Origin: Catonia carolina
Taxonomy: Eukaryota; Arthropoda; Insecta; Hemiptera; Achilidae
Reading direction: 5' to 3'
NCBI GenBank assembly: GCA_035578175.1
Contig: JAQMRL010000003.1
Coordinates: 81,789,969-81,853,968, forward strand
DNA length: 64,000 nt
Part shown: piece after piece, positions 21,238-33,288 of the stretch
How positions within the stretch are numbered: the first letter of the stretch is position 1
Layout of the letters: the number at the start of each line of letters is the position of its first letter
Translations under genes and position numbers: made by a program
The notes under the pieces: generated by a model
The model's database searches: none
What the model was told of the DNA's origin: nothing
The model's input: only the letters and a program-made list of their open reading frames with translations

Positions 21238-21835
21238 AGGAAAAATTACGAGCTCAGCTGTCTAGCTTTCGCGAATAGTTTGACTTTATTGTCAGAATCA
21301 GATAAAGCAATCAAACAACTGGAACAGCTTGTTAACAAGATTGCTCAGAAATTGGTTTCAAATTTCTTTGAGAAAACATGAACAATGACAATGGATGCAA
21401 AAATAGAGTTTCGAAAAATACTTGGAAACTAAATATGGATAAGTTAAAATGGTTAAAAATTTAAACATCTTTAAAAAATTATTTAAAATAACAATAGGAA
21501 GAATAATCAAACTGTAACCACAATATAATTTAACCAAAATTCTTTACAATCAGGATAAAATTCTGACAATATCAATCTGTTTTGATACTAGTAATTTTAA
21601 ATGGAATAGAAAGAACTCATCTATTAAAAGGCGAATTAAACAACCTTCTCAAAATAGAAAAAAGCATTGTCACGAAAATCTATAATTCTGTAGGTGAAAA
21701 CCAAGCTTTAAGAAACTATCAAATAAAGAACTTAACCAAAACATAGAAAATTTTGAAGAAACGATAATCAAAAGGCGCCTTCAATTTTAAGATAGCGTGA
21801 ATGGCTAAAAAACTTAAACAGGCAATTATTTCACC
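21238..21835 (+). pseudogene. LINE reverse transcriptase remnant
   Basis: The plus strand reads CLAFANSLTLLSESDKAIK, then QLEQLVNKIAQK and FFEKT. This is a reverse transcriptase palm with FADD changed to FANS, followed by the conserved 'F-x-K-T' block. Further frames give VKNLNIF and later IIKRRLQF, a segment usual near the C-terminus. Many stops show an old relic. The clade is probably RTE-like; 36440-36595 seems to belong to a similar element. Confidence 0.5.
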
Positions 21836-22409
21836 CTATTAAGGGGAGATGGCACGATAATTTTAACTCAAATTTCGATTTTTGGTTTTTTATGTTTTTC
21901 AATAGTTTAGGCCTAGATCTACCAGAAAAACATTAAATTACGTCAAAATAATAACTTTTTTATGAAAAAATTAGGTTTTTATAAGTTTACACAGAAAAAT
22001 TATTATGTTACCGAGAACGAATATTTTGCACAATTTTTATACTGCTCGTTTTAGTGCAAAGAGAATGTTAGTTTTTAAAATATCTGCATCACAGTTTTTA
22101 ATACTCTCAGCTGTTGGTTTAGCTTTCCAAACAACTGTTGATGGGAAATTTACTTGTTTGTGTACATTTTGTTTTTGATTTGTGCCTTCTTATTTCTTGC
22201 GTTTTCCCGTAAATTTAGATTTTTAACATTAGGTAAATTTTTCTCAGAAAACAATAAACCTACCAGGCTGAAATTTTTACCAGTTAATTATCTTGTATAT
22301 CCACATATACCGATATTTTTATGACTTCCTCAGGTGCTCCAAAAATTAGTAATACGCAAAAAACGTAGAAAACAGTTTGTAACAATTTTATATTATTCGT
22401 ATATATACC
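21836..22409. other. Unassigned AT-rich DNA
   Basis: No gene recognised. The right end includes TA-rich sequence that abuts the RTE 3' tail. Confidence 0.45.
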
Positions 22410-22438
22410 TATATATATATAGCGAGTTTTTTGCAACG

Positions 22439-22855
22439 TCAGTTGTGTCGCTTCTCGCATCCCAATCGCCATCTTTCCTTATCGATCCAGTCTCCTTCAA
22501 AAAGTCCTTTACTTTCCATTTGAATGCGGACGTTGGAGATCCATTCCTTTCGCGGTCTTCCACGCTTATTTCTGTTTGCAGGAATCCAGTTCCAGACCTT
22601 CAACGGTATTCTCTCCTCATTCATTTTGCGCAGATGTCCATACCATTTTAATTGTTTCTCTCCGATGACATCCATTATCGTGTTTTTTGCGCCCATCCTC
22701 TCCCTTATGGTTTCATTTCTGATTCGGTCCAGCAACGTTAAACCTAAGCTTCTCCTCCAGTACATCATTTCAGTTGAGAGAAGTTTTTGAGATGTAATTT
22801 TATCCACACTCCACACTTCCGACCCATACGTCACGACAGGCTCAATCATTGCCTG
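22439..22855 (-). pseudogene. RTE-1 ORF, C-terminal part
   Basis: The frame gives EPVVTYGSEVWSV, WRRSLGLTLLDRIRNETI, KQLKWYGHLRKMNEERIPL and RGRPRKEW. These are the usual C-terminal signatures of RTE LINE proteins: the YGSE-x-W block, the R-x-R-N stretch, the W-x-GH-x-x-RM block and GRPR. It is out of frame with the reverse transcriptase by one base near 22850. It ends at TGA (complement of 22439-22441). Confidence 0.85.
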
Positions 22856-24063
22856 GTATATATTTTTGTTTTGTTTTTTTAGTTATGTTTTTATTCCATA
22901 GGATTGGGTGTAGTGATCTAATCATATTTTTCCCCTTCCTTATCTTTTCCATGATATCAACTCTATCCTTTCCATCCTCACTAATTACAACGTCGAGGTA
23001 TTTGTATTTTTTAACGTTTATGATCAAGCCATTTTCCGTTTCAATATCCTGTCCTGTGCCTCCTAACTGCATGTATTGTGTCTTATCTGTATTAACCTCC
23101 AAGCCCCATTTTCTGTATTCCTCTATCAGTTTTATTATCATGTAGGTCATGTCCTGATGATCTTCTGCTAGAACTTCCTGGTCATCTGCAAAGAGGAATG
23201 TATGTATCTTAACATCCTCCAGCTCTATTCCCATTGGGCTACATTTTTTTGTCCATTTCTTTAGAGCATTGCACAGATATATTTTAAATAGGGTTGGAGA
23301 GAGGCAGGAACCCTGTTTCACCCCTTTTGTTTGAGAAAAAGCCTCAGAGGTTTCATTTCCAATTTTTATGACTGCTCGATTTTCCTTGTACAATGCTTTC
23401 ACGGCATTTATAAACACATTATTTATTCCTGCATCTTTCATTGCAAGCCATAATTTCTGCAATGGAACGGAGTCGAATGCTTTACACAGATCTATAAAAG
23501 TGGCGTGCAATTCCATACTTCTTGCTTGTCGCTTTTCTATTAGATGTTTCAGGGTGAATAAATTGTCCACACAGGAACGGCCTGGTCGAAATCCACTTTG
23601 CTCTTCTATTTCTGTTATTTCCTTTTCTATTCTGTTTTTTATAACTCTTTCATAAAGCTTTCCAATGGATGATGTAACACTAATACCTCGATAATTATTA
23701 CATTCGCTTCGTTTTCCCTTTTTGTATATAGAATGTATATATGAGATCTTCCAGTCTTTAGGAATCACATCTCCTTTTAAACACTTATTAAAAATTTCAC
23801 ACAGCAGTTCTAGCACTGTCATGGTGGCGTGTTTAATTAACTCGATAGGCAAATCACCTGGTCCTGGGGCTTTATTATTTTTCATTTTACGCAGTGCTGT
23901 TTTTATTTCTTCTTATTTAATTGGCTCTGCTTCTCTTACTACTATTTCCTCCGCCTCAATGCCTGTCTCCAGATATTCTGTGCGTTGCTCTGTTAAAAGA
24001 TTATTATAGTAGTCTTTCCATTGTGTTATTTTTATAGGATTAATTTTTCTTTTTTCATTCATA
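22842..24063 (-). pseudogene. RTE-1 ORF, reverse transcriptase part
   Basis: From 23885 down, the frame has NNKAPGPGDLPIELIK (block 0), YRGISVTSSIGKLYERVI, EEQSGFRPGRSCVDNLF, HATFIDLCKAFDSV (first catalytic Asp), KGVKQGSCLSPTLF and TFLFADDQEVLAED (the FADD catalytic pair intact). The thumb follows. Upstream residues down to the A-run at about 24064 are in the same frame but contain an in-frame TAA at 23913-23915. All catalytic aspartates remain. The enzyme would copy RNA at a nicked target site; as it stands the frame is broken. Confidence 0.9.
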
Positions 24064-25377
24064 TTTTTTTTAGATTGTTTATAGTGGTCCAAGCTTCCCT
24101 AGATCTAGATCCTCCTACCATTGAGTTTATTTCTGCACATTTTTTATCCCAAGTCTGGTTTTTTGTTTTAATTATTTCTTTTTTCACTGTATATTTAAGT
24201 CGATTATAATTTTCCCTGTCTTCGTCATCATTAGATACTAACAATTTATGGTATAGCCTTTTCTTTTCCTCCACCAGATCCTTTAGATCGTCAGTCCACC
24301 AATAATTATTATATTTTGTTTTTTCTTTCAAACCTAAAGCTTCGAGTGCTGCAGTGTGCATTTTGTTCTTCAAAATATCATACATTTCTTCTGCCGTGCC
24401 GGTAATCTCCTCTTTTAATTTTTGTGCCAAACGCAGTTTGTAGAGAAAACTTGTGGATTCATTTTTCAAGCCGTCTATATTGTATGATTTTGCGGCTTCA
24501 ACTTTATTGTTCTGTTCATGCTGTCTCTGCCTCTTGTTGTATTTTATATTGACAGGGACTTTTACAAGGCGATGATCCGAACCACATTCAGCTCCTCTCC
24601 AAACTTTCACATCGTAAGGTGTTATGGCAGAGTCTTTCTTGATTACTACATAGTCAATTATCGATTTTAGATTCCTTGTTGCTTGTGTCCAAGTATACTT
24701 ATGTATATCCTTATGTTGAAAAAATCCATTCAGTATTCTCAGTGAATATTGCTCACACAACTCAATCCATCTCATACCATTATCATTCACTACATCCTCC
24801 CCATGTCGTCCAATTATTTTACTGTCAGAGTCCCGGCCTACTCTTCCATTGAAGTCCCCTAATAATATTATTTCTTGTCTGCTTTTTGTTTTGTTTAATT
24901 CCTCAGAGAGTTTGTCAAAAAAGGTGTCCTTAGTGTTTATATCTGAGTCATCTGTGGGTGCATATATACCAAATATTTTTACATCTCTTCCCTTTATTAT
25001 CATGTCAACTGTAATAATTCTTTCATTTATTGGATTCCAGTCTGTTATATTTCCTTCCATGTTCCGTTTTACTGCCATAGCTACACCAGCTTTAGCCCTA
25101 CTAGATTTATCTACCCCACTCCAAAAGTATATGTAATCATCTTCGTAGTTATTTCCTTGGCCTTTCTTCTTAGTTTCACTCAGTACTGCGATATCCATTT
25201 TGTACCTGTGGAGTTCTTCAAATACTTGTTCTTTCTTTGTATTCAGTCCTTGTATGTTCCAACATCCAATATTCGTTAATCGTTTTCGTATCCTATGTTT
25301 TTTTTCCCGTTGAGTCCAGTCCGTATTCCGAGGCTTATTATTGGGATTTTTAGCCAGTGGAGATTTTTGTGAATGTC
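24059..25377 (-). pseudogene. RTE-1 ORF, apurinic-type endonuclease part
   Basis: The frame is open from just after a TGA near 25377. It reads RLTNIGCWNIQGLNTKKE, MDIAVLSETKKKG, VKIFGIYAPTDD, EIILLGDFNGRVG, YTWTQATRN, IDYVVIKK and ECGSDHRLVKVPV. These cover the N-terminal strand, the catalytic E in S-E-T, the Y-A-P block, GDFN, the tyrosine/tryptophan strand and the SDH catalytic box. It nicks target DNA for LINE insertion. No first methionine is obvious upstream of 25198, so the start may lie in the missing or altered 5' part. It ends early at 24059 because of a frameshift in an A-run. Confidence 0.9.
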
Positions 25378-25379
25378 AG

Positions 25380-25715
25380 GGCGCTAGCCCAACGATTCAA
25401 CCCCCAACCTGGAGGGCCAGGTACTTTGTGTAGAGTTTTCTTCTCCTAGGCAAACTACTTCCACAGTTTACAGAGCTTCGCCCACCCTGGATTTCCTTCG
25501 GGTTTACTCCCTAGGTTCTTCCGCCCTCTCCACCGTTGGGAATCTTTTCCTCATCCGCCTTCGAGACCGTTGGCCGGTTTTCACCTAGTAACCCTAGGCA
25601 GGGGCCCTTACAAGGTGCTACCATCCGGAGCCAGATGGACCCTGGTTTTTTAACGAGGTGTTACTCCTCCCGCTCCTCCTTCCTCATCACTTGCGAGATA
25701 AGTCCCGGGCAATGG
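25380..25715 (-). other. RTE-1 5' UTR
   Basis: GC-rich leader on the minus strand, with 'ggctccggatggtagcacc', 'aagggcccctgcctaggg' and 'agggcggaagaacctaggg'. The same string of blocks occurs in order at 59645-59945, so this is a conserved 5' region of an RTE family and probably holds its internal promoter. Confidence 0.75.
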
Positions 25716-25720
25716 CGGAG

Positions 25721-25850
25721 TTATATATTATTATTATTTATATTATTATTATATTATATTATAATATATTTATAATATATTATAATATATTATTATATTA
25801 TTATTATTATTTATTATTATATTATATTATTATATATTATTATTATATTA
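25721..25850. repeat. ATT/TA-rich microsatellite
   Basis: About 130 bp of irregular TAT and ATT repeats directly next to the RTE-1 5' end. The overlapping open frames rich in I and Y are artefacts. Confidence 0.9.
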
Positions 25851-25854
25851 TTCG

Positions 25855-27510
25855 TAACTTTTTTAAAAAAAGGGTATGGTCCAAAGATTAAATTGAAAAA
25901 GTGTCAGTAGCTCGAGAAGAAACCCGATACCTATGGTGTGTAAAGTTTAATTTCCCTATCTTTTACCAATCCTATGAAAAATGTACCTAAAGATAGCATT
26001 TATTTAACATTCGCGGGATACAAAATACAGTCTTTCCTTAAATATATTAAATATTAAACAAATCAAGAAAATAAAATGATCTTATTACTCATATCAGCAT
26101 CTTACATACAGCTTAGATATTAAGAAAATAGGTTTGAAGATTAATTAAAAATAACGGCTTACTCTTACATTTATTCGGATGCTGGTGTAAAAACCAAACA
26201 AAGCAACACACTTGGATGAAAATTTTCGTTTCGACTGACACTGAGATAGTAAAGTAAATTAATGTGAGAAGAAATATGGAGATTGTAAAGAGGAGATGTA
26301 TAGAGTTAGTTAAGAAGAGATAACGCACTCAGTTCTCTAATTTATATTCCACTTGCTAATTTAGTTTACTGTACTCACATTGGCTTTCTATACGAAACTA
26401 GACCTACTGTTTAAAAGTTATTCACGCTTATTGGAATTAACTTCAACATTAATTTAGCTTCTCAAATCTCTCATTATTGTTATTATATTCACTTGTATAA
26501 TTTAAATACATAAATTAACAAATAAATCACTGTAATAACTAATATTTTCCGTACTCTATCTTGGATATCTTGAATAAACTTCATAAATTTTCAATTAATC
26601 TGATTTAATATACCTTCTTTAAGGTAAAACAAATTTATAGCAGTACTTTTTTAAGCATTTACATTTTGTAAAACTTTGTGGGTGTGTTAAAAATAAATTA
26701 GTTTAGTAAATTAAATTTTTTATTTGTATTTCATTAGAAAATACTAGGTATCTTCACAGTTTTATATACTGTTTATCATACCTCCTTCCAAAATGTTACT
26801 CACCAGCAGTAAATTTACATATTTATAGTACTATTACTAAATATATAATAAATATTGTAACACGTAAACCTTAGTTCGTTGGGGATCTGGGTATTATAAA
26901 TAACAAATAAACTTTCTTTAAACTTATAACAAATTTAATTACACAATTAATTATTTAACTTATATCAATAAAAAAATACAATCGAGCTACTTAAATAAAA
27001 TTAATTACAAAAACGTAAAGCTTAAACTAACGTAGCTAACAATAGTAATAATTTTACATTTAACAATTACCTCTTACAACAAAAAACAATGTGTACACCA
27101 CGCAGATCTTTTCTTAACGTACAATTTATTCATACTAACAGCACTCCATATGACCGAGAGAATGTTACGTATTTTGTAGAGTGTTCTGACTTCAAAGTAA
27201 CAGCATTATCAAATTAGTTTGTAATTGCACACGCGTTCGGGAGTTAAATTATTTGGCTTCCGAATGGTTTATTCTTGATAATTCTGAGCAATCAGGGTTC
27301 AACTTTTGGAATCATACTGGAAAAATTAAGGTCTGATAAAATTTAGGTTTCTTTCAGCATAAACAACGTTTCAGGAACATTCAAACATTTCAGGATTGAA
27401 AACGGTGTCCTTCAGCATTTTATTGACCTGTTTTTATCTCAAAGTGTAATTTACCAACTAAATATAAACTTTAAAAACTCTCTCAATTTAATTTTTGCAT
27501 CTTGTGATAG
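25855..27510. other. Unassigned AT-rich DNA
   Basis: 1.65 kb with no recognised gene or repeat family. Confidence 0.5.
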
Positions 27511-27514
27511 TACA

Positions 27515-28255
27515 TTGATTGATTTATTTGTTTTCCCTTTACTTACAAAAAAGATCATTACAGTACAAATATTAATTTCCTTAATTATACTTTGAACACC
27601 TAAAACTTTTTATATTAATTCGTGGTAGGAAAATTAATCCACCCAACTATGGTTTTCTATGTTCAAGGGTAGGTCAATTCAGTTTTTCTTTGTACATTAT
27701 ACTACTGCAATTACTACTGTAATCTATAAGTGTTTTAGTAATTATAACTACATATTAGTCACTTAAGTACAAATATTTAAACTACTAAGGCATTTTTATT
27801 AAAATATTGTGCTATTATATATTTAATTTTCATTAAAATTAAAAAACACCAAACACAAATAATATGAAATTTGCAAAACAAAAGAATTTACTTACAAATA
27901 GAAAACTAATTATCGAAACCGGTAGACGAGCTCCCTAAGTTATTTGTTTCCTGATGTAACCATTGTTGCTATGGCTTCTCTCCCTACTTCTAATAGCCAA
28001 ATGGTTACTGCTTTTTTATACTTTAAGATGTTTGGCATATTTTTAATTTTTAAGGGGAGCCGATTGAGCAGCTTGGGTGCTAAGTAGCAGAAATGCCTTT
28101 GGAATAAAGTTTTTGAGGCCTTGTGTAAAAGTAAGAGATTCTTGTTCCTCGTATTATAATGGTGTGCTCTTGTAGTAACACAGTTCAGATACACTAAGAG
28201 TTCATGTACATAGAAGATAATTATATGAAACCCAAGTAAATAAACAAATGTACCT
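27515..28255 (-). pseudogene. CR1/L2-like LINE C-terminus and 3' UTR
   Basis: The minus strand from 28255 reads LGFHIIIFYVHELLVYLNC, then HHYNTRNKN, LFQRHFCYLAPKLLNRLP, KIKN, KYKKAVTIWLLEVG and a stop at about 27940. The H-x-YNTR-x-K block, the P-K-L-x-N-x-LP block and the final W-L mark the C-terminus of CR1/L2-like or related LINEs. The 3' UTR runs to about 27515 and matches 6985-8536. The copy is 5'-truncated, but this part of the frame is still open. Confidence 0.65.
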
Positions 28256-29618
28256 GTTCTTGAGTATTTTTATTCAAAGTTCCTTTGTTTCTGAGATGAT
28301 TGGTATTCCTGAAACCTATAACCTATGGCTTATTAAAAAATGTTAGGAGAGTAAATCGCTCAACCGCTAAACTATAGTATTTAAAATTATCTTTGTCAAT
28401 CATCATCAGAATCCACAAGTAACACCAAATCATCAAAGAAAGCAAAATTTTTAAATTAGTTTACTTTATAACACACATTAATTATTTTATTTCCTTATAA
28501 AATGGTTAAATATAACTTTTGATATTATTTTAAACAAAAATATAATTAACAAAATAAATAACTCCAGTAATCGGTGTTTCCATTATTACACAGGTCAACA
28601 TTTACCAGTATTATCAAGTTGAAGAAAGAAAAAAATTAATTCACCACTACACAGATAGATATGTATAAAAAATGTAATAATTTCCCTTGGCTTTTAATTC
28701 AATGTTAGTTTTTTAGATTGAAATTATACTGAAATTATTATGTAAACACAAAACGAAATTTTTGTCTTTAATTTTTTTATTTCGCTTAAACGATGAAATA
28801 TGAATAATAAATTAAAGCAAACAAGAAAAACCGTTTCCATGTTTTATCTTTTGTAGAATGTTAGGAAACTAAATTAACTAATTGAAATATATACTTACTT
28901 AAACTTTTTTCAGTTATTTTAATTTCAACCAAGCTATTAATTTTTTTCTTGACTAGGATGGAAAACCAATGTAGTTTTTTTCATTTTATTTCCATTTCAT
29001 TTTTATTTGTATTTTATAATTGTTTACCAAAGGAAAGCAGGTAGATGTTTCAAGGGATTCATATAATTATCAAACGAGACTTGTCTGAAATTACTGTAAA
29101 AACCATTCTAATAAATAACCAGCTTGTTCACAAAAATACATCTCTCAGAGAAAAGATAATGTTTTTTTAAATAAATCACTTATCTGGCAGAGTGAAAGAA
29201 AACTAAAGAAAGTCAATTACCTATCGATGTTAAAGAGCTCTGAGATGTTTATAAATTTATATAAAACGTAATAATAAAATCAAATGAAATTAATGAACAA
29301 ATAAAATGCAGAAGAATAGTCCGTTAAATTTTCATTATAATATCGATAAGGCAAATCAAAAAATCAAGTCTCCTTTACCTTGAAATTATAATTTATACTA
29401 TTTTCTAATAAATCGATTGCTAATAAGTTTTTATGACCGTAAGGTCTGCCAAAATTGCACTAGCCTATAAAGCGAAAAGAATTCCCAGCTCCGGTCTAGA
29501 ATTTTAACACGTAATAACCATCGTTACAGTACGAAAACCCACAGTAGTCGGTTATGTTCAAGCAGTCGATGTCACTTTAAATTCCCTAAAAACATTAACA
29601 GAAAAATGTTATTCTTAT
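28256..29618. other. Unassigned AT-rich DNA
   Basis: No gene or repeat recognised. The first ~80 bp may still be the eroded LINE. Confidence 0.45.
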
Positions 29619-29632
29619 ACCAGGGTATGTTT

Positions 29633-30024
29633 CTGCCCGTAACAGACAGATGGAGTGTTAAATTATTTGCATTCAAACTGTTAGTTCCAGGGCTACAAAT
29701 ATAGTTCTGTTTCTTATCACATGATCAGCCAACTAAATGACTCAATCATTTAAGAACAGAGGAGGTTGAGATGTAAAAGACGCTAATCAGAGTTATCTTC
29801 TCTGTGAGTAATGAATTTTATTATACAACCAAACCCTGTGGTTAATGAAGTGAAGGTGTCATTTACAAATAGCAGATGCTTTTCAGAGGGCCTGGGATGG
29901 TGAAAAACATCTTTTTCAACTCAGTAAGGGAAGGCAAAGGTAAACCATCTCACTCCTCGTTTTAATTAGTTAAGTCTCTAGAGGTTCAAACCAGCCTTTT
30001 TGGTGATAATCTAAACACCAACAA
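29633..30024 (+). mobile_element. SINE-A copy 4 with 14-bp target duplication
   Basis: Starts CTGCCCGTAACAGACAG and ends 'aaacaccaacaa'. ACCAGGGTATGTTT is present on both sides (29619-29632 and 30025-30038), a perfect 14-bp target duplication. The internal sequence is more diverged than in copies 2 and 5. Confidence 0.9.
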
Positions 30025-30078
30025 ACCAGGGTATGTTTAACATGATTCTCATGGTGTTTGACTGTAATCACTCAGAGA

Positions 30079-30133
30079 AATAAATAAATATATAAATAAA
30101 TAATAAATAATAATAAATAAAATAAATAAATAA

Positions 30134-30164
<31 letters not shown>

Positions 30165-30174
30165 TAAATAATAA
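30079..30174. repeat. AAAT/AAT microsatellite
   Basis: Mixed AAAT and AAT repeats of about 95 bp. Confidence 0.95.
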
Positions 30175-30336
30175 TTTTTTTTTTTTTTTTTTTGATGGCC
30201 TTCACTCACCCCTTACAGCCATCCCAACCTCCATGAAGATAACTAACAGGGAAGCGAGGACGACCTACATGAGTAGAGCAAGTACAGCAACAGATAGAAA
30301 TCCTTGAACGCTGCACTTACCCATCGGGACGTAAAA
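30175..30336 (-). mobile_element. Short retroposed sequence with A-tail
   Basis: The plus strand starts with 19 T (30175-30193), then about 140 bp of balanced base composition. It lies between two AAT-type microsatellites. On the minus strand this is a short unit ending 'gtgagtgaaggccatc' plus poly(A), as left by retroposition into an AAT repeat. The parent is not recognised and no other copy is seen. Confidence 0.5.
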
Positions 30337-30337
30337 A

Positions 30338-30338
30338 C

Positions 30339-30379
<41 letters not shown>
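30338..30379. repeat. AAT microsatellite
   Basis: About 40 bp of AAT repeat following the retroposed unit. Confidence 0.95.
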
Positions 30380-30381
<2 letters not shown>

Positions 30382-31945
30382 TATATTTGAATTTGCAGAC
30401 GAATGCCATCAGGCTGTGAAGATAACTTTCTGAGCCATTTTCAGAGAGAATGAGTCAAACATTATTTTTTTCTCCAGAACTTTCACAGTTATCACTGATG
30501 GTTAACCATTTTACCCAATTTCAAGAAATTTATTCAACAAAACGAAAGATTGTCGATATTTTTTTATTCGAAACAGTAAAATTGAGAAATATTACCTGAA
30601 ACTAATCTCTTACTCGTTCGTAAGATTTGTTATTAAAATATATTATTATTGATACATTTGTAAATGTAATTGAATTTTTCATTTATTTTCTGATTTAAAA
30701 AGAAGTTTGTTTAACGTAATCCTTGGAACCTATTTAACTGTAGTAATTTAAATTAGTCATTTTTATAGTATTTATAAGTATTTAAGTGAAAAAATTATTT
30801 TCTGTATACTCCTATTTGAGGATAAAACTCTTTGTCCAGAAGAGTTCTAACGTATAAGTACTATAATTATAAGAACTAATTTACGTAAAAGAACTAAATT
30901 CTACCTTCTTAATGTTAACACGGTAGCGTCATTTTTGAAACACCCGTTGTATAAATCTGAAGAAACAAATAATTGCCAAAAATTGAATTTTTTGATTTGA
31001 CTAACCCATAATGCAATTTTGAAAAGAATTTTTGGTTTTGAAAATAAATAGTTTTTAGGAGTCTATAAAATATTATAAATAAACATTTACGAAATCTAAG
31101 ACAGAATAATTGTTTAACAAATCTGTTTTGTTTAAAATTCCCTTGACGTTTTATAAAGGGTTTCAAAATTCTATGAAGTATGTCAAAATGTATCCTGAAG
31201 GAAAACAAAGACAAGTATACTGTATGTCTACGTACTCAGCAGCATTAACAATACATGCTTTCAATAGTCTAATGTTTATAGAAGAGATTACGGCAGTTAC
31301 AAAATGCCTGGAGGTGTTCACGGGGTTTGGATTTACATAAGGTGAAGAGGTCGTTCCCGTTATTGGCTTAACACTATTCTAAGCTGAATGTTTACAAACA
31401 AAATATTTACTATCATTCGATAACTATTCTTCTGTTTATTTTACGCATTTTACATTATTTATTCAGTTATATTATACATGAGTATACGTGTTTTGTTTTT
31501 GTAACAACAGTTGGGTGTTATAAGAGTGTTTGAATTAATTCCCAGAGCGTACTATCATCGTAATTCGATCAGCAAGACTACTACCACATTTGGGATTTTT
31601 GGGATTTTAAATTGAATAAAAACACAAGGTTAAACATTGAAAATAATGAAGATTACAAAAATGCACAATGTGGTTTTATGAATATTGAACAAATTCATCA
31701 GACAAATAAACAATAAGAAATTCCTAAAATCAGGAATCATTTTATCTTATAGCATTTATTGTTAGGATCCTAATTATTTTCAAGTCAAATTTTCTTTCCT
31801 TGCTAACAATACATCACAATACTTTGTTTTTAATGTATACTATGTTTATAAAATCAGAAAAAAATTAAATAATTGAAACCTGGATAAAAAAGAAGTTATT
31901 CTAAACTAAATTTATCGTAAAGTGTTTTTATTATTTATTAAAATT
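30380..31945. other. Unassigned AT-rich DNA
   Basis: Frames of 76-99 codons at 30915-31340 overlap on both strands and have no motifs. Nothing recognised. Confidence 0.45.
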
Positions 31946-31946
31946 T

Positions 31947-32150
31947 GTGTTTAAATGCATTGAATGTGTTTACATGTTAGGCTTTAAACGCACTTTAGAC
32001 AGCAGACGAAAACGGTTTTACTTTTTACTTTCTAAACAGTATAAATTACCACTGCATCTTAAACTTCTTATTCATAAAGCTTATCTCCGGCAAGTTTGGA
32101 TGTATGCCGATCAATCTATGAAACTGCAAAGACATCCGTGATATCAAAAC
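31947..32150 (+). pseudogene. Jockey-type LINE fragment
   Basis: The 64-codon frame contains FKRTLDSRRKRFYFLLSKQ, then KLPLHLKLLIHKAYLRQVW and MYA. This matches the 'L-x-RR...LL...K-L-x-IYK-x-x-LRPIW-x-YG' region that follows the Jockey reverse transcriptase domain. Similarity fades after 32140. Confidence 0.6.
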
Positions 32151-33160
32151 CCAATGATTTTAGTCAAAATTCTTACGATAAATTTCAAATGCTCCCTTTT
32201 ACGTTACAAATGTCGGTTCGAATAATTGTTTTTAAATATTTATTGTACATTCACTGCAACTAGTAACTTAAAACTAACGAACAGTTTTTTTTAGTGATAA
32301 TATTCCCCCCATCCATGTATATAATTATTCAGTCACCCATCGCACTTATTTTCTAATGTGTTTGCACAGTGGCTCAAAATTTCGTAAGTAAACGACTTAT
32401 TTCGTAAAAATCACACAAGATTTCGTAAGAAATTATCTCATCATAGTAACGAACTTGTACGGAAACTATACCTGCCATAACTTTCCCGGAAATCCCCGCA
32501 GACGTTACACCAACGATAAAGTGGAGACATCATTTTGTAATAAATAATTTCCGATAGTACACACAATTACAAAATCCGTTCACAGAAAATTTCCAGCTGG
32601 GGTCCACTGTTGATTGATGATCTCCTCTAAGTCTTAAAGCACATTGTATCTCATTTTATAACCATCTCATTCACTCGTTGATTTTATGTACAGTTGTGAA
32701 TTTTCCTAATAAAGTTTAAAAAAAAATAGGCTATAACATTGATTGCTACCTAAGAGATTGAATAAATTTAATTTCCTAGCTGTGCGCGTTAAAGTAACAA
32801 GGTAGGATGTTAAATGAATTACGTACATTCTACAAATTTGAAGTTTATATATTATACTTAACATGAAAGTGTTAAAATAAAATTGTCGAATGTAGTCTGT
32901 GCAGTCTTCTGTATGTTTTATTGTTGTCTAGGAGATTAATGGCTTCTGGATTCTGATAGTTTTCAAGCTTTACAAATCATGTTTGGTAACTGATGAAAAA
33001 ACTTTTGTACTTGTTCTTGTACTGTCGGACTGTACGTATTTTGTGTATTATAATGTTGGATACGTACCAACGTAAGTCTATGACGTTTCGAAAAATTTCG
33101 GAGAAGCTGTATCGATGCTTAGCAGAATATCTGAATTGTTGGTCCAAAATAAACTATTAA
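32151..33160. other. Unassigned DNA, possibly a LINE 3' UTR in its first part
   Basis: AATAAA followed by an A-run occurs at about 32710-32728, as expected of a polyadenylated retroposed end. It could mark the 3' end of the Jockey copy starting at 31947. The rest has no recognised content. Confidence 0.3.
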
Positions 33161-33288
33161 TTTACAATACCGCTCAAATTAATTGGAGGACTGTGGGGAT
33201 TTTGCTATATTTTTGTAATATCCGTACAATATGGTATGTACATATGACCTTTCGTAGACCAGGACCATTGGTTTCAGTAGAAGGATTG

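Larger units (their letters stand above)
22410..25715 (-). mobile_element. RTE-type LINE, near full length (RTE-1)
   Basis: About 3.3 kb on the minus strand: a GC-rich 5' UTR (25715 to about 25380), an endonuclease region, a reverse transcriptase region, a C-terminal region, a stop at 22439, then a very short 3' UTR ending in TATATA repeats. Order and size fit the RTE clade. The 5' UTR has a partner at 59645-59945. Three defects disable it: a frameshift in an A-run near 24064-24071, a stop codon at 23913-23915 (complement), and a frameshift near 22845-22855. The few lesions suggest it is younger than most elements here. Confidence 0.9.

Noticed and set aside
22334..24209. Several plus-strand frames of 60-105 codons over the RTE element
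   Set aside because: Antisense shadows of the minus-strand RTE protein.
25536..25891. Plus-strand frames rich in I and Y
   Set aside because: Translations of the RTE-1 leader antisense and an ATT/TA microsatellite.
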